Source: Amoeboaphelidium occidentale (Eukaryota; Aphelidiomycota; Aphelidea). From it: 64,000 nt of DNA. The notes below the pieces were generated by a model. The model saw only the letters and a program-made list of their open reading frames with translations, had not been told where the DNA came from and ran no database searches. Numbering within the stretch: position 1 is the first letter of the stretch; every line of letters begins with the position of its first letter. A program made the position numbers and the translations under genes. Shown piece after piece: positions 30,901 through 43,530 of this stretch. The stretch lies in contig JALGPX010000014.1 in the NCBI GenBank assembly GCA_023515795.1, positions 153,568 through 217,567 of the forward strand. The letters run 5' to 3'.

Positions 30901-33332
30901 CATTCAACTGCAAAGAATAAAACAATTCCAATCTTTTGGAACAATGCTGACAGTGCTTTGATTGAATCTTCATTTCATGCTGACCTCTAAACAAATCCTG
31001 AACTAAATTAAAACGCTCCAGTCGATCAAATAAAAGATTATAATATTCATCAACATCCATTTGCTGATTAACATTCAGAACATTCTTCTCTTCTTCACCA
31101 GAATCGTTGTTGTTGTTGTTATTATTATTATAGAATGCACACTGTTGAGCAAATTCTTCTGTAGAAACATATCCCTTTAATGAATACTTTAACTGCATAA
31201 ACAACCACTGCAACTGCTTCAACAACTCTTTTGAATTCTTATTTTCAGCACTATCTGCTGCTGCTTCTTCTTGTTCCAAAGAATCTACATCATAATTCAA
31301 CACTTTATCCCTGAACCCTTTAATATAAAACAATTGCTGCAATAATGAATTCATATAACAAGTAGCACCCAAATTAACCAAACCCTTCTTACCATTCAAA
31401 CTCCTAGTAGGTACTAAAACACTTGTTGATTCTAACCCTAACCCTATATTCTCAAAAGGAATCAAATACTCCAACAAATCCACAACCTTTAAACAATTAC
31501 TAAAATCTTGCTCTGATCCTGAATCATCCTGATCCAAAACAATAACATTATCCACTTGAACATTAGAATTATTCAACTGAGCCAATAGTAAATTATAAAG
31601 CAAAACAACAGTCTCTTCAACCACTAATTCTAATTCTACTTCTTCTAATTTAATTGTAGATGGAAAGTAATACTCCTTTACAATTCCTTTAAACACTTGT
31701 TCCAAAGAAGGAATTCCATCAACTCTACAAGATAACTCATCATCATCATCATCATCATTATTATTATTATTATACAATTGACTATAAATCCTGACTAGAA
31801 TCATCTGATTATAACTCCTTGTAGATAATAATATCCCTTCAAGTAATAATGAATACTCTTTAGTGTCTCTAAACAACACTAAAAGTAATTCATAACATCC
31901 CCCAAATGTAGTTCCAGACTGTAAAATATTATACAACAATTCCTTCTTCTTCTTCTTCTTCTCTGCAATAGGAATATTCTTTACATAATCTATAAATAGC
32001 ACTTCATTACCAACTCTAAAAACAAATTCACTTCCATAATTGTTGTCATCTTTAAAGTTGTGTAAAATAAAATCAATTAATGAATCTTCCTTCTCATTAT
32101 TAAAAGTACTTAGTATTAATCTCAACATCAACAGTAAAACATTATTATAATTATAATTATAATTATAAGAAGAAGAACAAGAAGAAGAATGATTCTTATT
32201 ATACTCTACAATTGAACACAAAAACAGAAACTTTCTAACTCCCAACTCCACTACTAAATTTAAAGAAGAAGTANTAAAATCAATTAATGAATCTTCCTTC
32301 TCATTATTAAAAGTACTTAGTATTAATCTCAACATCAACAGTAAAACATTATTATAATTATAATTATAAGAAGAAGAACAAGAACAAGAACAAGAATGAT
32401 TCTTATTATACTCTACAATTGAACACAAAAACAGAAACTTTCTAACTCCCAACTCCACTACTAAATTTAAAGAAGAAGTAGGAATCTTATTAGTAGAATA
32501 ATAATTCAACATTCTTTCCAACAAAACTCCATAAAACTCCAATAAATCCACATGTTTGTTATTAGAAGCCAAATCTTCATCATCACTTAATAATATAATC
32601 TCTTTATACAATTGATCATAATTTATAATTGAATCTGATGATAAATACAATAATAAACAACTTCTTCTATAATTATCTCTCTTTTGTAGAATATATTGCA
32701 TTACACTTATCCTATTATTATTATTATTATTGTTATTATTATTATTGTAAGAATGTTTGTTTAGTGTGATTGGTTGAATGTATTCATTAATAAACAATAC
32801 AATTCTTTCAATACTGTTATTGTTATTGTTATTGTTATTGTTATTGTTATTGTTATAAAAGAGTATTAAATCTACTATAAAATCTTGTGTAGAAATCCTT
32901 CTTATAAATTCAGAATACTTTAAATCTTCTTTTAAATATAAATCCATTCCTTCTATTAAATCAAAGTAATCAGAAGGATTCAAAAAAGTACAAGTAATAG
33001 TACAAGAAGTAAGGGAAATGTTGTAGAATGTGTTTGTAGTCTTTTTCAAATATTTTATAATTGAATGAGTCATACATTTTCCATTACTTTTTAAAGGTAA
33101 TAAAATAGATTCTTTAGAATCATTACTGAAGTGTATATTAACTATAGTACTTCCTTCTTCTTCTTCTTCTTTATCTTCTTCCTTTGTTGTTGTTGTAGTT
33201 GTTGTAGTTGTTGTTGTAGAAGGATTGTAATACTTTAATGTCAATTCAATTAGTTCAATTCTTTTTAGTATTTCTTCTATTGAATATTTACAAAGTGGAT
33301 TCTCTTCTTCTTCTTCTTCTTTTGTTATTGTT

Positions 33333-33366
<34 letters not shown>

Positions 33367-33694
33367 CTTCTTGTTGCATTGTCATTAACACGTTGTTGTT
33401 TGTGGAAAAAGAAAAAATGATTGATTGTGATTCNTTAGAATCATTACTGAAGTGTATATTAACTATAGTACTTCCTTCTTCTTTATCTTTATCTTCTTCC
33501 TTTGTTGTTGTTGTAGTTGTTGTAGTTGTTGTAGAAGGATTGTAATACTTTAATGTCAATTCAATTAGTTCAATTCTTTTTAGTATTTCTTCTATTGAAT
33601 ATTTACAAAGTGGATTCTCTTCTTCTTCTTCTTCTTTTGTTGTTGTTGTTGTTGTTGTTGTTATTATTGTTGTTTCTTCTTGTTGCATTGTCAT
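27982..33694 (-). CDS. Large ubiquitin-specific protease (USP9X/USP34-like), inflated by three allele-like duplications
   Basis: The last exon is 27982-28323, a 46-nt intron spans 28324-28369 (GTAAGT donor), and a single long exon runs from 28370 to the first in-frame ATG at 33694 (MTMQQEET). Internal lone n characters at 33434, 32274 and 30520 each sit in a doubled segment; counting each segment once leaves roughly 1650-1660 residues. The protease core has the Cys box GLVNLGATCYMNSLLQQLF, QQMDVDEYYNLLFDRLE, a zinc ribbon (SKHCQHC, KCEQC) and the His box VLVHIGTADSGHYYSYVQD followed by WWLFNDAQV. The QQLF variant of the Cys box and long helical flanks suit the USP9X/USP24/USP34 group, which removes ubiquitin from many substrates. 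The N-terminal third is loaded with Thr, Asn and Glu runs. Confidence 0.85.
30350..30693 (-). repeat. Doubled coding segment around lone n at 30520 (probable allele copies)
   Basis: 30350-30519 (170 bp) and 30521-30693 (173 bp) encode the same USP stretch. They differ in the lengths of Glu (GAA) and Ala (GCA) codon runs and one Pro/Ser change. Confidence 0.85.
32068..32480 (-). repeat. Doubled coding segment around lone n at 32274 (probable allele copies)
   Basis: 32068-32273 and 32275-32480 are both 206 bp. They differ where the Asn/Tyr run and the Cys/Ser run (SCSCSCSS against SSCSSS) have changed length in compensating ways. Confidence 0.85.
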
Positions 33695-33742
33695 TAACAC
33701 GTTGTTGTTTGTGGAAAAAGAAAAAATGATTGATTGTGATTC
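33114..33742 (-). repeat. Doubled 5' coding segment around lone n at 33434 (probable allele copies)
   Basis: 33114-33433 (320 bp) and 33435-33742 (308 bp) both hold the USP start codon and the poly-Thr/poly-Glu N terminus. They differ by whole codons in the ACA/ACT and GAA/GAT runs. Confidence 0.85.
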
Positions 33743-34054
33743 CAATAGAAAACACCTTTTCAAGTGGATGAGTCATCATCATCATCATCATCATCATCAA
33801 CAATAATGATAATAATAATAATTCTATTTAATCTCAATTAGTATTGGATTAGTACTACTTTTAATATCTACTAATCCTCCTCCTCCTGNTGATTGATTGT
33901 GATTCCAATAGAAAACACCTTTTCAAGTGGATGAGTCATCATCATCATCATCATCAACAACAATAATGATAATAATAATAATAATAATTCTATTTAATCT
34001 CAATTAGTATTGGATTAGTACTACTTTTAATATCTACTAATCCTCCTCCTCCTG
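33727..34054. repeat. Doubled USP/TRS85 intergenic segment around lone n at 33889 (probable allele copies)
   Basis: 33727-33888 (162 bp) and 33890-34054 (165 bp) span the TRS85 stop codon and the start of the USP 5' flank. They differ in the lengths of ATC and ATA/AAT microsatellites. The real distance between the two genes is therefore roughly 130 bp. Confidence 0.85.
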
Positions 34055-34439
34055 ATCCTGATGATACTCGAAATGTTCTTCTAATGTCATATACTCCTCT
34101 TTTGTATATTATTAGATTAGAATGTATTACTGTAGTTGTATTAGGATTCAGTTCAATTTCATACTTATTCTTGGTAGAATTCCAACTATATAATAATAAT
34201 AATAATGATGATGATGATAATGATAATAATAAAAGCATTCTATCAAAGATTATTGTCATTTAATTAGTAATAAAAGTTACCTTTCTTTATCGTCACTACT
34301 ATTGCTATTGCTACTACTACCACTACCACTACCACTACCACTACTATTGTAGCATGACAACAACTCAATTAATGCTTTTGCCTTTTGATTATGTGAATTG
34401 TTTTTCAGTTTAAATGTGACCTTTACCAAAGTATTATCT

Positions 34440-34471
<32 letters not shown>

Positions 34472-37400
34472 ATAGACTTGTTGGTCTGTTTCTACTATAT
34501 ATGAAATCATTGAATCATTTCCAGATGCAGTTAAAGGTTGCTGTAATAAAATGTTCATTAGTTGCTTTCTTTCCTTGATTGTGGATTCAAACAGAGAGTT
34601 TGTTTTTAGTAGAGATTGAGCATTGTTCTTGTTGTTGTTGTTGTTGTTATTGGAATCTGTAGAGGGAAGAATTAGGGGTGGGGGTTTGTGGCGTATTGGT
34701 AGAGCATGTACACAATGGTATCCATGTTTATCACCGCCACCGCCACCGCCGCCACCACTACAGCTGCTGCTGCTGCTGCTGCTCCAGTAAACTATCAAGT
34801 CTACTTCATTTGTTTGGAATAGAGTGAATATTTTGGTGTAGTCTTCAAGGAGAGGAATTGATTGTTTTAAATATAGAAGTTTCCAGTAGTTTCTGTTTAG
34901 TAATTGTAGTTGTAGAAGGTTCTTTTTTGAAGTTGTGGTAGATGAATTGTTGATTTCTAATTGGGATTTAGTAAGGGTCGCTGTTATTGGTTGATTCTTG
35001 GCCTGTTTTAGTTCGTTTCTGAGGAATAGTAATAGTCTGTTTGATGTATATAATTCAGGGTCATCTTTAATAGAAGTTGAAGTTGCAGCTCCACCAGATT
35101 CACTTGTAATGATGTTGCAGTATGAAAAGTAATTGGATGATTCTTTGATCTTTTCCTTGAATGGTAGTAAATCATTAGCAATCACTTTTATAGCTGTGGA
35201 ATTATTCAGAGTTTGGCATTCAATTCTGTCTATAGTGAATTCTTCTTTTGATAGATTTTGTAGTTCCATTCCCAGTAGATACTTGTCTAGTGATGTTTCT
35301 GATTGTTTAGTAAAACAGTTCAGTTTCAGAGATGGATTAACTGTTAATCTGCAAAAGTGTCTGGTTGTTCTGGAATTACTATTTGATGTGGAATTGAATA
35401 GGAATGATAGTCTAATCAAGTGCTTTCCAGTCTTATCAAATCTCAGTAGAATTGGTATCTTCAGCTGACTGTTTGGAGCGATAGCAACATTAGAGTTGGT
35501 TGGAATGGAAATGTATGGATGGTCTGTAAGTTGATTGTTGATTTCCAAGGTGATTCTATCCTCCTGAGCAATACTGTCAATATCTTTTGTCCCAATAAGT
35601 ATACATCCACGATGACTGCTTTTGACTTTGATGCTAGATATAGGAATATCAGATACATTCTTCAATACAAGTTCGCCACTTATTACTTGTCCCGCTAGTA
35701 CTGGTATCTCTTCTTTTTCATTACCAGATTGAAAAGATGTCTCAATTACAAGTCTAGGCATTGGAGGATAGACCGTTAGCTGCAGTGATTGTTTCTTTTG
35801 TGCAGGGAAAGTAACGTGTCTGTCGATTTTTTTGAAGAGTCTGAATGTGAAGCCTTCTATGGTCAAAGGTCCTTCTTTCAGTGGAATGACTTTGAATACT
35901 AATTTAACATCAAGGCCTGGCATTATTTTGATAGACTCATAAGTATAGATATCAGTCTCGGGCATTGAAGTCAGAAGCTTAACATTCTGCAATTCCAATG
36001 GAATCAATAATGGATTCTTGACAACAAAAGAGACAAAGAAAGGTTCCTTGACACAAAAAGAAGAATTACCAGTCTTCTGTCCAATAAAAAGATCTTTCTC
36101 GAAATCTTTCCATCCTTCTTCTGTTAACTCTTCGTCATTATGCGCAAATGCAGTTCCCAACTGGCTGGGTTTGTTAGCAATCTCAAAAGAATTCGGTTTA
36201 ACCGCTACTACAGATACTTGGTCATCTTTGGTGTTTTCTGTGGGCAAGGTACTCCCAATAGTTTCTTGGGCACAGTTAAGAAAGTTGTTCAAATACTTTC
36301 CCTGTTCTGAAGGAAGCTGATGCCTGTTTTCTCTAGAAACACATTTGCCATAGAAAGCAGCTGCTTCTTGTGGACGACCCAGTTTGTACATTAAAACATT
36401 TCCTATTTCGGAGTTCAAATAATCTTCTATCAGCAACCATCCTTTGCCTTCAACCTGATCTAAACACTGTGTGAAACAACGAATAAAATGAGTGTACTTC
36501 TCGCTCTCCAGATATTTGATACCAGCAAGTGTAAGATAAAATACATTCTTCCTAATGAGCGGCTTGTTTGATAATTTCAAACAGCACAGTGCGCATTGTT
36601 CGTAAAACATTGCTGCTAGTATCGGATCGATATCTGATATTATTCTTATCAATACTTTAATGCAATCTTTATAATTTGACTCCTGTTTGTATGCCTCATG
36701 GAACAACAAACATGTTCTCAGTGCATATTCTGAATAATTATTGTCGGAATACGTTTTGACGCTCATTTCAAATACACTTTCTGCATCTTTCTTGTCATTC
36801 AGAAATATGTGACATAATCCAATCATTTCCAATACTCCAGCGTAATACTTATTTGCTTTATCATTCTGGTAGTCTCTTTTAACATCTCTGTAAACATTTT
36901 CAGCGTACCTGATATCACCCAACATGAAAGCAAAGTCGCCACATCGCCTCAACATTGCCTCATGTGTTGCATATGGATAAACACTCATCCTTTGTTCAAC
37001 AGGCGCATTGACTTTTAGATCAATGCCGCTATTGAATGATATGTGTCTAATTGAAGATGCCCTGCTTGAACTCGAGAACAATCGCCGAGCTTGTTGCAAT
37101 CCCCTGGCAAGACCCTTTCTAGAAGTTACAACTTGATCGTTCCATTTCAATAAAAGGCTATCCATGAAAGGTATTAAACTATGAAGAGCAAATTCTTTAA
37201 CGAAAGCCATGACATTTTCCCTGTCTTTCGGATCTTCTTTAGCAGGTACCGGAGGAGGAATATCCATATCCAGTAGATTAACCTCTGCGGGAGCTGCATC
37301 TAAAAGAGGAGAGCTCAACTTTAACATGAAACAGTGTAATCCATAAATGCGTTTCACCTCAGCGTACAAATGATCACCTGCACCATCCAACGAAAAGACC

Positions 37401-37960
37401 ATATTAAATCTGAGGACATCAGGAGAAACAAAAGCACTGTCATACATCTTCTTCCAAACTTCTTGCAATTCTTGGATAGAAGCGTTGCCAGTAATCACAT
37501 AAACAAACGCAACAGGATGATTAAAAGTTTCGTGCTCGCTCTCCTTCCTATACCACCGAGACTGAGTTATCAACTTCTTAACAAAGCGGCTGAATTTCTG
37601 TGGACCGTCTTGCTCCACTTCAAAATCTTGTGGTAACTGAATTTTATATTGCGCTGCTGGTTGAGACAGCGTAGATGGCGACGGCAGTTCTAATGTCCCT
37701 TGTGCTGAACCAACTGTAGCGTTCCCTGCAGACAAACCACTCAGGTCTCCCACAGAAAATAATTCTTTTTCGGATGATATCAACCTCCAATTGACCTCAA
37801 ATTTATCCAAGTGATATGTTCCTACGTTAGGTTCCAAAGAATTGCGAGTCAAGCTCAATCCCTCAAGCGAACAAGTCTGTAGAAGAGGAAGCAGCTTTTC
37901 TTGTAGAATTCCAGCATTCTTGTAGTTGCTGGGAATCAGTAAAACTGTGGGGCTGAACAT
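33990..37960 (-). CDS. TRS85: TRAPP complex subunit Trs85/TRAPPC8
   Basis: Exon 1 is 34281-37960, a 41-nt intron spans 34240-34280 (GTAACT donor), and exon 2 is 33990-34239; the protein is 1309 aa from the ATG at 37960 (MFSPTVLLIPSN). The N-terminal Trs85 domain includes FSRFVKKLITQSRWYRKE and the MAFVKEFALHSLIPFMDSLLLKWND block. Then follow MSVYPYATHEAMLRRCGDFAFMLGDIRYAENVYRDVKRDY and TPR-like helices, with EAAAFYGKCV in the middle. The C-terminal half is beta-rich like TRAPPC8. In the family it directs TRAPPIII, the Rab1/Ypt1 exchange factor of autophagy and ER-Golgi traffic. The C-terminal third carries Asn, Gly and Ser runs absent from homologues. Splicing joins KER to MLLLLSLSSSS. The start is 51 bp from the HIR3 start. 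Confidence 0.85.
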
Positions 37961-38011
37961 TCTCTGATAGAAACAATCCAAGTTTCGCTCGGCTTGATTT
38001 TCTGAAAAGAA

Positions 38012-41000
38012 ATGGTTTGGTTCGCTTTAAACGACAGTGGAAATAACCGGGACTCTGACACGGAATCTCTTCAGCTTTCAAAGGAAGATTTACTGCACAA
38101 GTTTACTATTCAGTATAACAATGCTTTGAATGCCATGGTCGAAGATGACACTGTAACAGCTAGAGAGATTCTTTCGGAACTATCAAAGGAAGATTTGATT
38201 CTAGACGAACTTGACATTGTACGGTACGCCTTCGAGAGAGACAATGGAGAACACGAATATGATAATGCCAAAAGTGAATCTGCCTCGTCTGATGGAGACG
38301 CAGAGAATCAGGATGAAGAGCACAGTGATTCTCCCATGCGCCACTTAGCTTTCGCCGTGTATTACAATTTAGCTCAGCTTGAGGAGAAGAGTAAGAATAT
38401 TTTAGAAGCGGATGCGTTGTATTTTGATGCTATCTTGTTAAACAGATACGGTTTCGATGCCTGGCTTAACTACGGATACTTCTTGTTACTGTTAAAGGGT
38501 GATTTCTATAAGAGCGTGCTGTGTTTTGAAACTGTGCTGAGTAGCTTTAAAGAAAATAATGTAAAGGCGATTACTTGGGATGCGCTGTGTGGGTTGATCA
38601 TGTCGTACTTCATGTTGCTTCGCTTGGATAAATGCAAACAACTACTTGAGATTGCATTTGGAATTAAGAAAGATTATAAGTTTGGCCTAAGATTGCAGGA
38701 ACTTCTGGAACTTGAGCCAAAAGAAATGTGTAAACATGAATTGTTTCAATGGCGTGACAGTGTTTTGCGTCAGTTTAACACGAAGGCAGATGATGCTGAC
38801 CAAGATGACGAAGAACAAAAATACTTTAATATTTCCCTAGAATCTTTAACTGTTTACAACGTCTTTAGAGGGATGTATGATGCTCTTAGTGATGAAAATG
38901 AAGAAAACTTTCATTTGAATGTTTACTTTGATGTGTTTATGGAAGATGAATTATCATTTCTTCAGGAGGAAGGTGATATGCAAAGATCACCGGAGGAGCA
39001 TTTCGCCTCAAACGATTCCGATGGCACTGAATCTAATGAGGACGAAGGGCCATCAAATATCCGTTTGCGGTCTTTAGATCCTGTTAGCTCCATGTCTGCT
39101 AAAAAATGTGAGCTTCTGAGATCTCATGCTTTAAGTACTGATGAAGATGATGCTATTGTGAACTTAGTTGTGAAAAACAATCGTATGTTTGAGATCTTGA
39201 GCAGTACTGGATTTAACAGCAAAATGGATGCTTATTTGACACTTATTAGAAGGTGCATTTACCTATCGGCATTCCAGTGCTCAAAAGACACAAGCAAAAG
39301 AAGCAAAAGATTGCTTAAAAGGAAAGATTCGGAACCAGCTGATGATGAAACTGGTCATGCTAGATGGATGCGGCATCTCAAGTCACTGGTCGAATCGCAG
39401 GACGACAAAAGTTTTGCCAAAAGACTGTTTAAATATTTGTACACGAATAACGGCTCTTTAGACATTTTTACAATGTTTCTAGGGATTTTGGATCTGAATC
39501 CTCCGGATAATGTAGGGCCTTTTCTGGTTCATATCTTAATGCTCATTAAAAACACTGGCTTCTTTGGTAACAGCAGTCCATTTGAGCAAATTGTCCTACG
39601 CCTGTTGCCGCACGGTAGTGTTGATGAAAAAGTTATGCTGTTATTTGACATCGTTGAAAAGGTTTGGATCTCGTTGAAGAACTTCGATGCAAAAAGTTGT
39701 GCTGTAACTGAAGACTTGATTAAGTTTTGTAACGAGGCTCTGGCACATGGTTATTTTTTACTATTGACAGAAAAGACGGCAGATACTCATTATTTGTTAG
39801 TCAAGTACTGGTTCAATATGGGCAATTTGAAAAGACAGACACATAATTGTCAAGAAAAGGAAGTATCAGCATGTTTCAATAACGCTCTGTCGTATCTTAT
39901 TCAAGTTGATAGACCTGTTTTTTATGCTGGTTGCGAGCTCACACAAGAAACCATTCAGAAAGAAAGCTACAGGACAATTGCGGAAGATTACATGCAAAAA
40001 TTGAAATTGAAACTTAAACAGACTGGATTTGACGGTGCTTCAAAGGAAGATGAGGATTTAGTTAATATGTTTTATTGCTTTTTTGTCCAAGAAGCTGGAG
40101 TTACTGAATTTTACAATTATCGAGAATTGCCAAGACCCATATTTGAACAAGCACTCTCTGGCTTGCATCATGCGGATGTGTTAAACGTCATGATGCACTG
40201 TTACAAGTTCTTTAAGGAGGTTGATAATGTTGCCAAGGCAACTACAACGCTTCTCTTTTGCATTAGCATGATATATGATAACCTATTTGTTTTGGCAAAT
40301 CAGGAAGAATTCTGTCGATATATAGTTGAAGACTTCGACAATACCGTCGCAGATTCGGACCAGGATGTCTATCTTGTTGCTTTGGATACAGTTCAATGTT
40401 TATGCTTTTCCATATTTTGTCTGGTGGAGTTGAACAATTTTTTGAGAAAAGACTTGAACCTTTTTGACGAAGGGAGCCTTCAGAAGTACAATCAGCAAAT
40501 CAAATTTGCTGAAGTCATTTCCAAAGATATCCTCTACTGCAGTGCAGATATCTATGACATGCTCTATGAAGAAGTGGAGACGCAAGACCATGAAACTTTT
40601 GCATATTCTTTTGAAGCGCCTTTATCAAGAGAATTCTCCACTACCTCGGCAAAAATATGTTATTTTCTGCAGAATTTGATTGACTATTCATGTACACCAT
40701 TCTTTGTCCGAAATGAACGTTATGAAAAGTCTTTGGAGTATTTGAAAAGCTGCCATGATTATTTAGCCAGTTTGAGGGAATGCTGTGTTGGAAACGGGAA
40801 ATTTTTACAGTATATAATTGAGTATTCCAGAAAGAATCTATCAGTCGTGGACAGCGATGAGATATCTATATCAGATGGAATGATCTTGCAGGCTTACAGT
40901 TGTATGTACAATTTGAAGCTTTTTACTCCAGAAAACCATTTTGCTCATAATCTTGCCTCTTTGAGTGATTTAGACTTTGAAACACTGCACTCAGTTTACT

Positions 41001-43520
41001 CAACAATCCATCCAATACTATCTAAGCATTATTTGGAGAGAAAAGATGCACAAGAAATCATCAAAAGTTTTAGAAAGTCCTTTTTGGCCTTTGTACCAGA
41101 TCAGCTACTCAAGAACAGCAATATTCGTTACAATTCAGAATTTTTGGAGGAAAAACTGTTTAGGGAACACACGGATGTATTTCATCTTGAGAACGAAATC
41201 CTTTCGGATATGATGGATGTCACAATCAATGAGGAGGAAGAAAAAATATTGTTTTTATTTCTTATGGCTGCAAAGATTTCGGTACGGAATTATTTGAACT
41301 CGCTTAATGATGAATACTTTAAGACGAGTTCGAGGATATCAAGCCTTGAAGACGCTGTCCAAGACTTCAAGTTGGTGATCAGCTCTGGCATTCTTCAAGG
41401 CAAAGAGCTTTGCGAGGCCTTATTTGAAATGAGTATTTGTATCGTCTCTATTGTTAAGGAGGAGCTTTCTTGGAGGCCTAGTATCATTATGGACAGATTC
41501 GATAAGATTATGAGGCTTGAAATCGTAGGTATCCGTTTGCTGATTCTTTCTTCGAGAACCATGCGTAAATTTAAAGAAAGCGAGATGCTCATTAGCTGCT
41601 ACAGCGAATTGGGCCAGTTTTTATATCTTTGCATGAGTAGGCCCAGTTCAGGTCGAATATTTTCCCTTGCAGAACAATCAAGAGCTTACCTTGAAGATTT
41701 GCAGACCAAACTAGTTCTTGAAGATGGATATTTCATTACCAAAGAAAAACCAGAATCCCCGACTAATCAATTTGTTTTTCCAGAAACTTGCGACAACCAT
41801 GAAACAAAAAGCTCTGTTGCATGTCAATACGTTTTCAGGATGGCGTTCAGATGCTTCAAGAGCGCTAAAGATCTCGCAGAAAAACTTCATGTTTCGGATT
41901 GGGAATTGGAATTCATGATGGCAAAATGCAAAGAAAAATTGGGTGACAGTGCTGCTGCGTCGGCCTTCTATCTTAGTGCTATACAAAGTTTTGTTTCCAT
42001 GTCTACATCTCCAACGGATTACTTCACATATCCAGTGACGGTTTTGTCTTTGAAATCCTCTTGGAGATTGCCTGCTTTGGAAGATGAGGGGAAGATTGTT
42101 CTTGTAGACCCTTTTTACAAGGCATTTTCATTCTTCTCTAAAAGAGCAGTCAACTCATCCGCTGATAATGCTTCACTTGATACATTACTTGTTTCCTTGT
42201 TGCGTTATTACAAGTCGGTCACCGGTAAAGCTGTCTACGAACCGAAAATTACTGTTTGGGAGGATTTTAATTCGGTTAACAGCACTCATTTGCTCATCAA
42301 GAAGTTTTTGATGATTTCGGATATGTGCTTGGCTGTAACACCACAGAATCACAGAATAGCTTATCGAATGATGTGGATCCTGGGTAAAATTGGGTGGATA
42401 GTTGAAGAATTTGTTCCATTGTCGCCTTTTACGGCACTTAGACAGAGTGCCTCGTTTATGAGCTGGTGTCAGCAATTTGTAAAGAATTATCTTCAGAAAT
42501 TCATGTTTTCTGACGATGGGAAGTTAACTCCGATTATTGAGACAACATTGTGGCAGAAGCCGGGAAAGCACTTGGTGTATTTTCATTCAATATTCTACAT
42601 TCTAATTGAAACTTTAATTCACTTCAAGGATTACGACACTATGTTTGCTGTGTTGAGAAAGTTTGGTAATCAATTTTTGGAGTATTCTGCATGGCCTAAA
42701 GATATTTGGCTAAGAGGATTCGACTGGTATTGCAAGCACTACCTTTTCCCTGAATTTCTCGCAGCATTTGGGTTGGAAAGAGCGTTCAAAGGAAATCATG
42801 AAGATTTTGCAATCTTGGATACAGGTTTCAACAATTGCTTCTGGTTTATCAAAGACAAGTTCCCACGAAAAATGATTCTTAGAGCAATGGTAAGTTTTAA
42901 ATGTAATATGCTCATTTTAGCCGGTTATTGAGAAATCCATTATGGATGCACCTGAAGCCTTTATCAATCCGCTTTGGCGGCTGGATTTGAATCCAAGACT
43001 AACAGCAGTGACAGAAGTTTTAAAGAAAATTTACGATGCACGAAGCAAACTTAGAGACAGTGTTCCATTCGTCAAGTATCCGAACGATTCCAAGATGAAA
43101 TGGGAAGAAATTAACGTATTGGATAAGCTCTTATGCATATGTTACTCGTATTTGTTTGTTTGTAAAGGTGTTTTGAACTTTCTACATTCTAAACTTACTT
43201 CCTCGCCCTCTGAGGAACTTGTTTCACTAGAAATGGATCGCACTTTTACACTATTGGTTCAAATTCTTATTGAAAACATGAAAAAGTCATCTCCTGCAGA
43301 AATTCAGACAGTGCTTCAAGCCCAACCAGATGTCCTGATGGATAAAATGAAGCCTTTTATGAAGAATGGAGTTCGCGTTTCTCAGAGCGAGTCTTTGGAT
43401 TTAGTTGATCATACCTTTCTAACAGTCAAAGCGAATTCTTTTGTTAGAGGAAGGCTCCTTTCAAAAGTTCAGTCTATGCAACCTAGTATGGAAATCTCAG
43501 GTTCTATTGAAAACCATTAG
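38012..43520 (+). CDS. HIR3: Histone transcription regulator 3 / CABIN1 family (HIR histone chaperone subunit)
   Basis: Exons 38012-42889 and 42921-43520 with a 31-nt intron (GTAAGT donor) give 1825 aa. The N terminus MVWFALNDSGNNRDSDTES followed by a TPR-like helical array (LAFAVYYNLAQLEEKSKNILEADALYFDAILLN, DAWLNYGYFLLLLKGD) matches Hir3/Cabin1. The rest is long alpha-helical sequence, including YHFAHN-type and RMMWILGKIGW blocks, with acidic inserts (DEDEGP type). Length lies between yeast Hir3 (about 1650) and human CABIN1 (about 2200). In the family it scaffolds the HIR/HUCA complex that deposits H3-H4 independently of replication. The downstream exon (VIEKSIMDAPEAFINPLWRL) continues the helical part. 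It is divergent from TRS85 and convergent, 10 bp apart, with the ankyrin gene. Confidence 0.75.
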
Positions 43521-43530
43521 TTGATTAGAG

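Noticed and set aside
33603-33803. Poly-Met/poly-Asn frames on either strand inside the repeat island
   Set aside because: Shadow translations of the same microsatellites in other frames.
32700-34500. Regular short repeats that could be mistaken for a CRISPR array or a tandem satellite
   Set aside because: They are in-frame codon runs (Asn, Thr, Glu, Ser, Gly) of two coding genes plus ATC/AAT microsatellites, with no spacers.
34680-34720. Sequence resembling a tRNA A box inside TRS85
   Set aside because: It lies in clear coding sequence on the other strand and has no matching B box.
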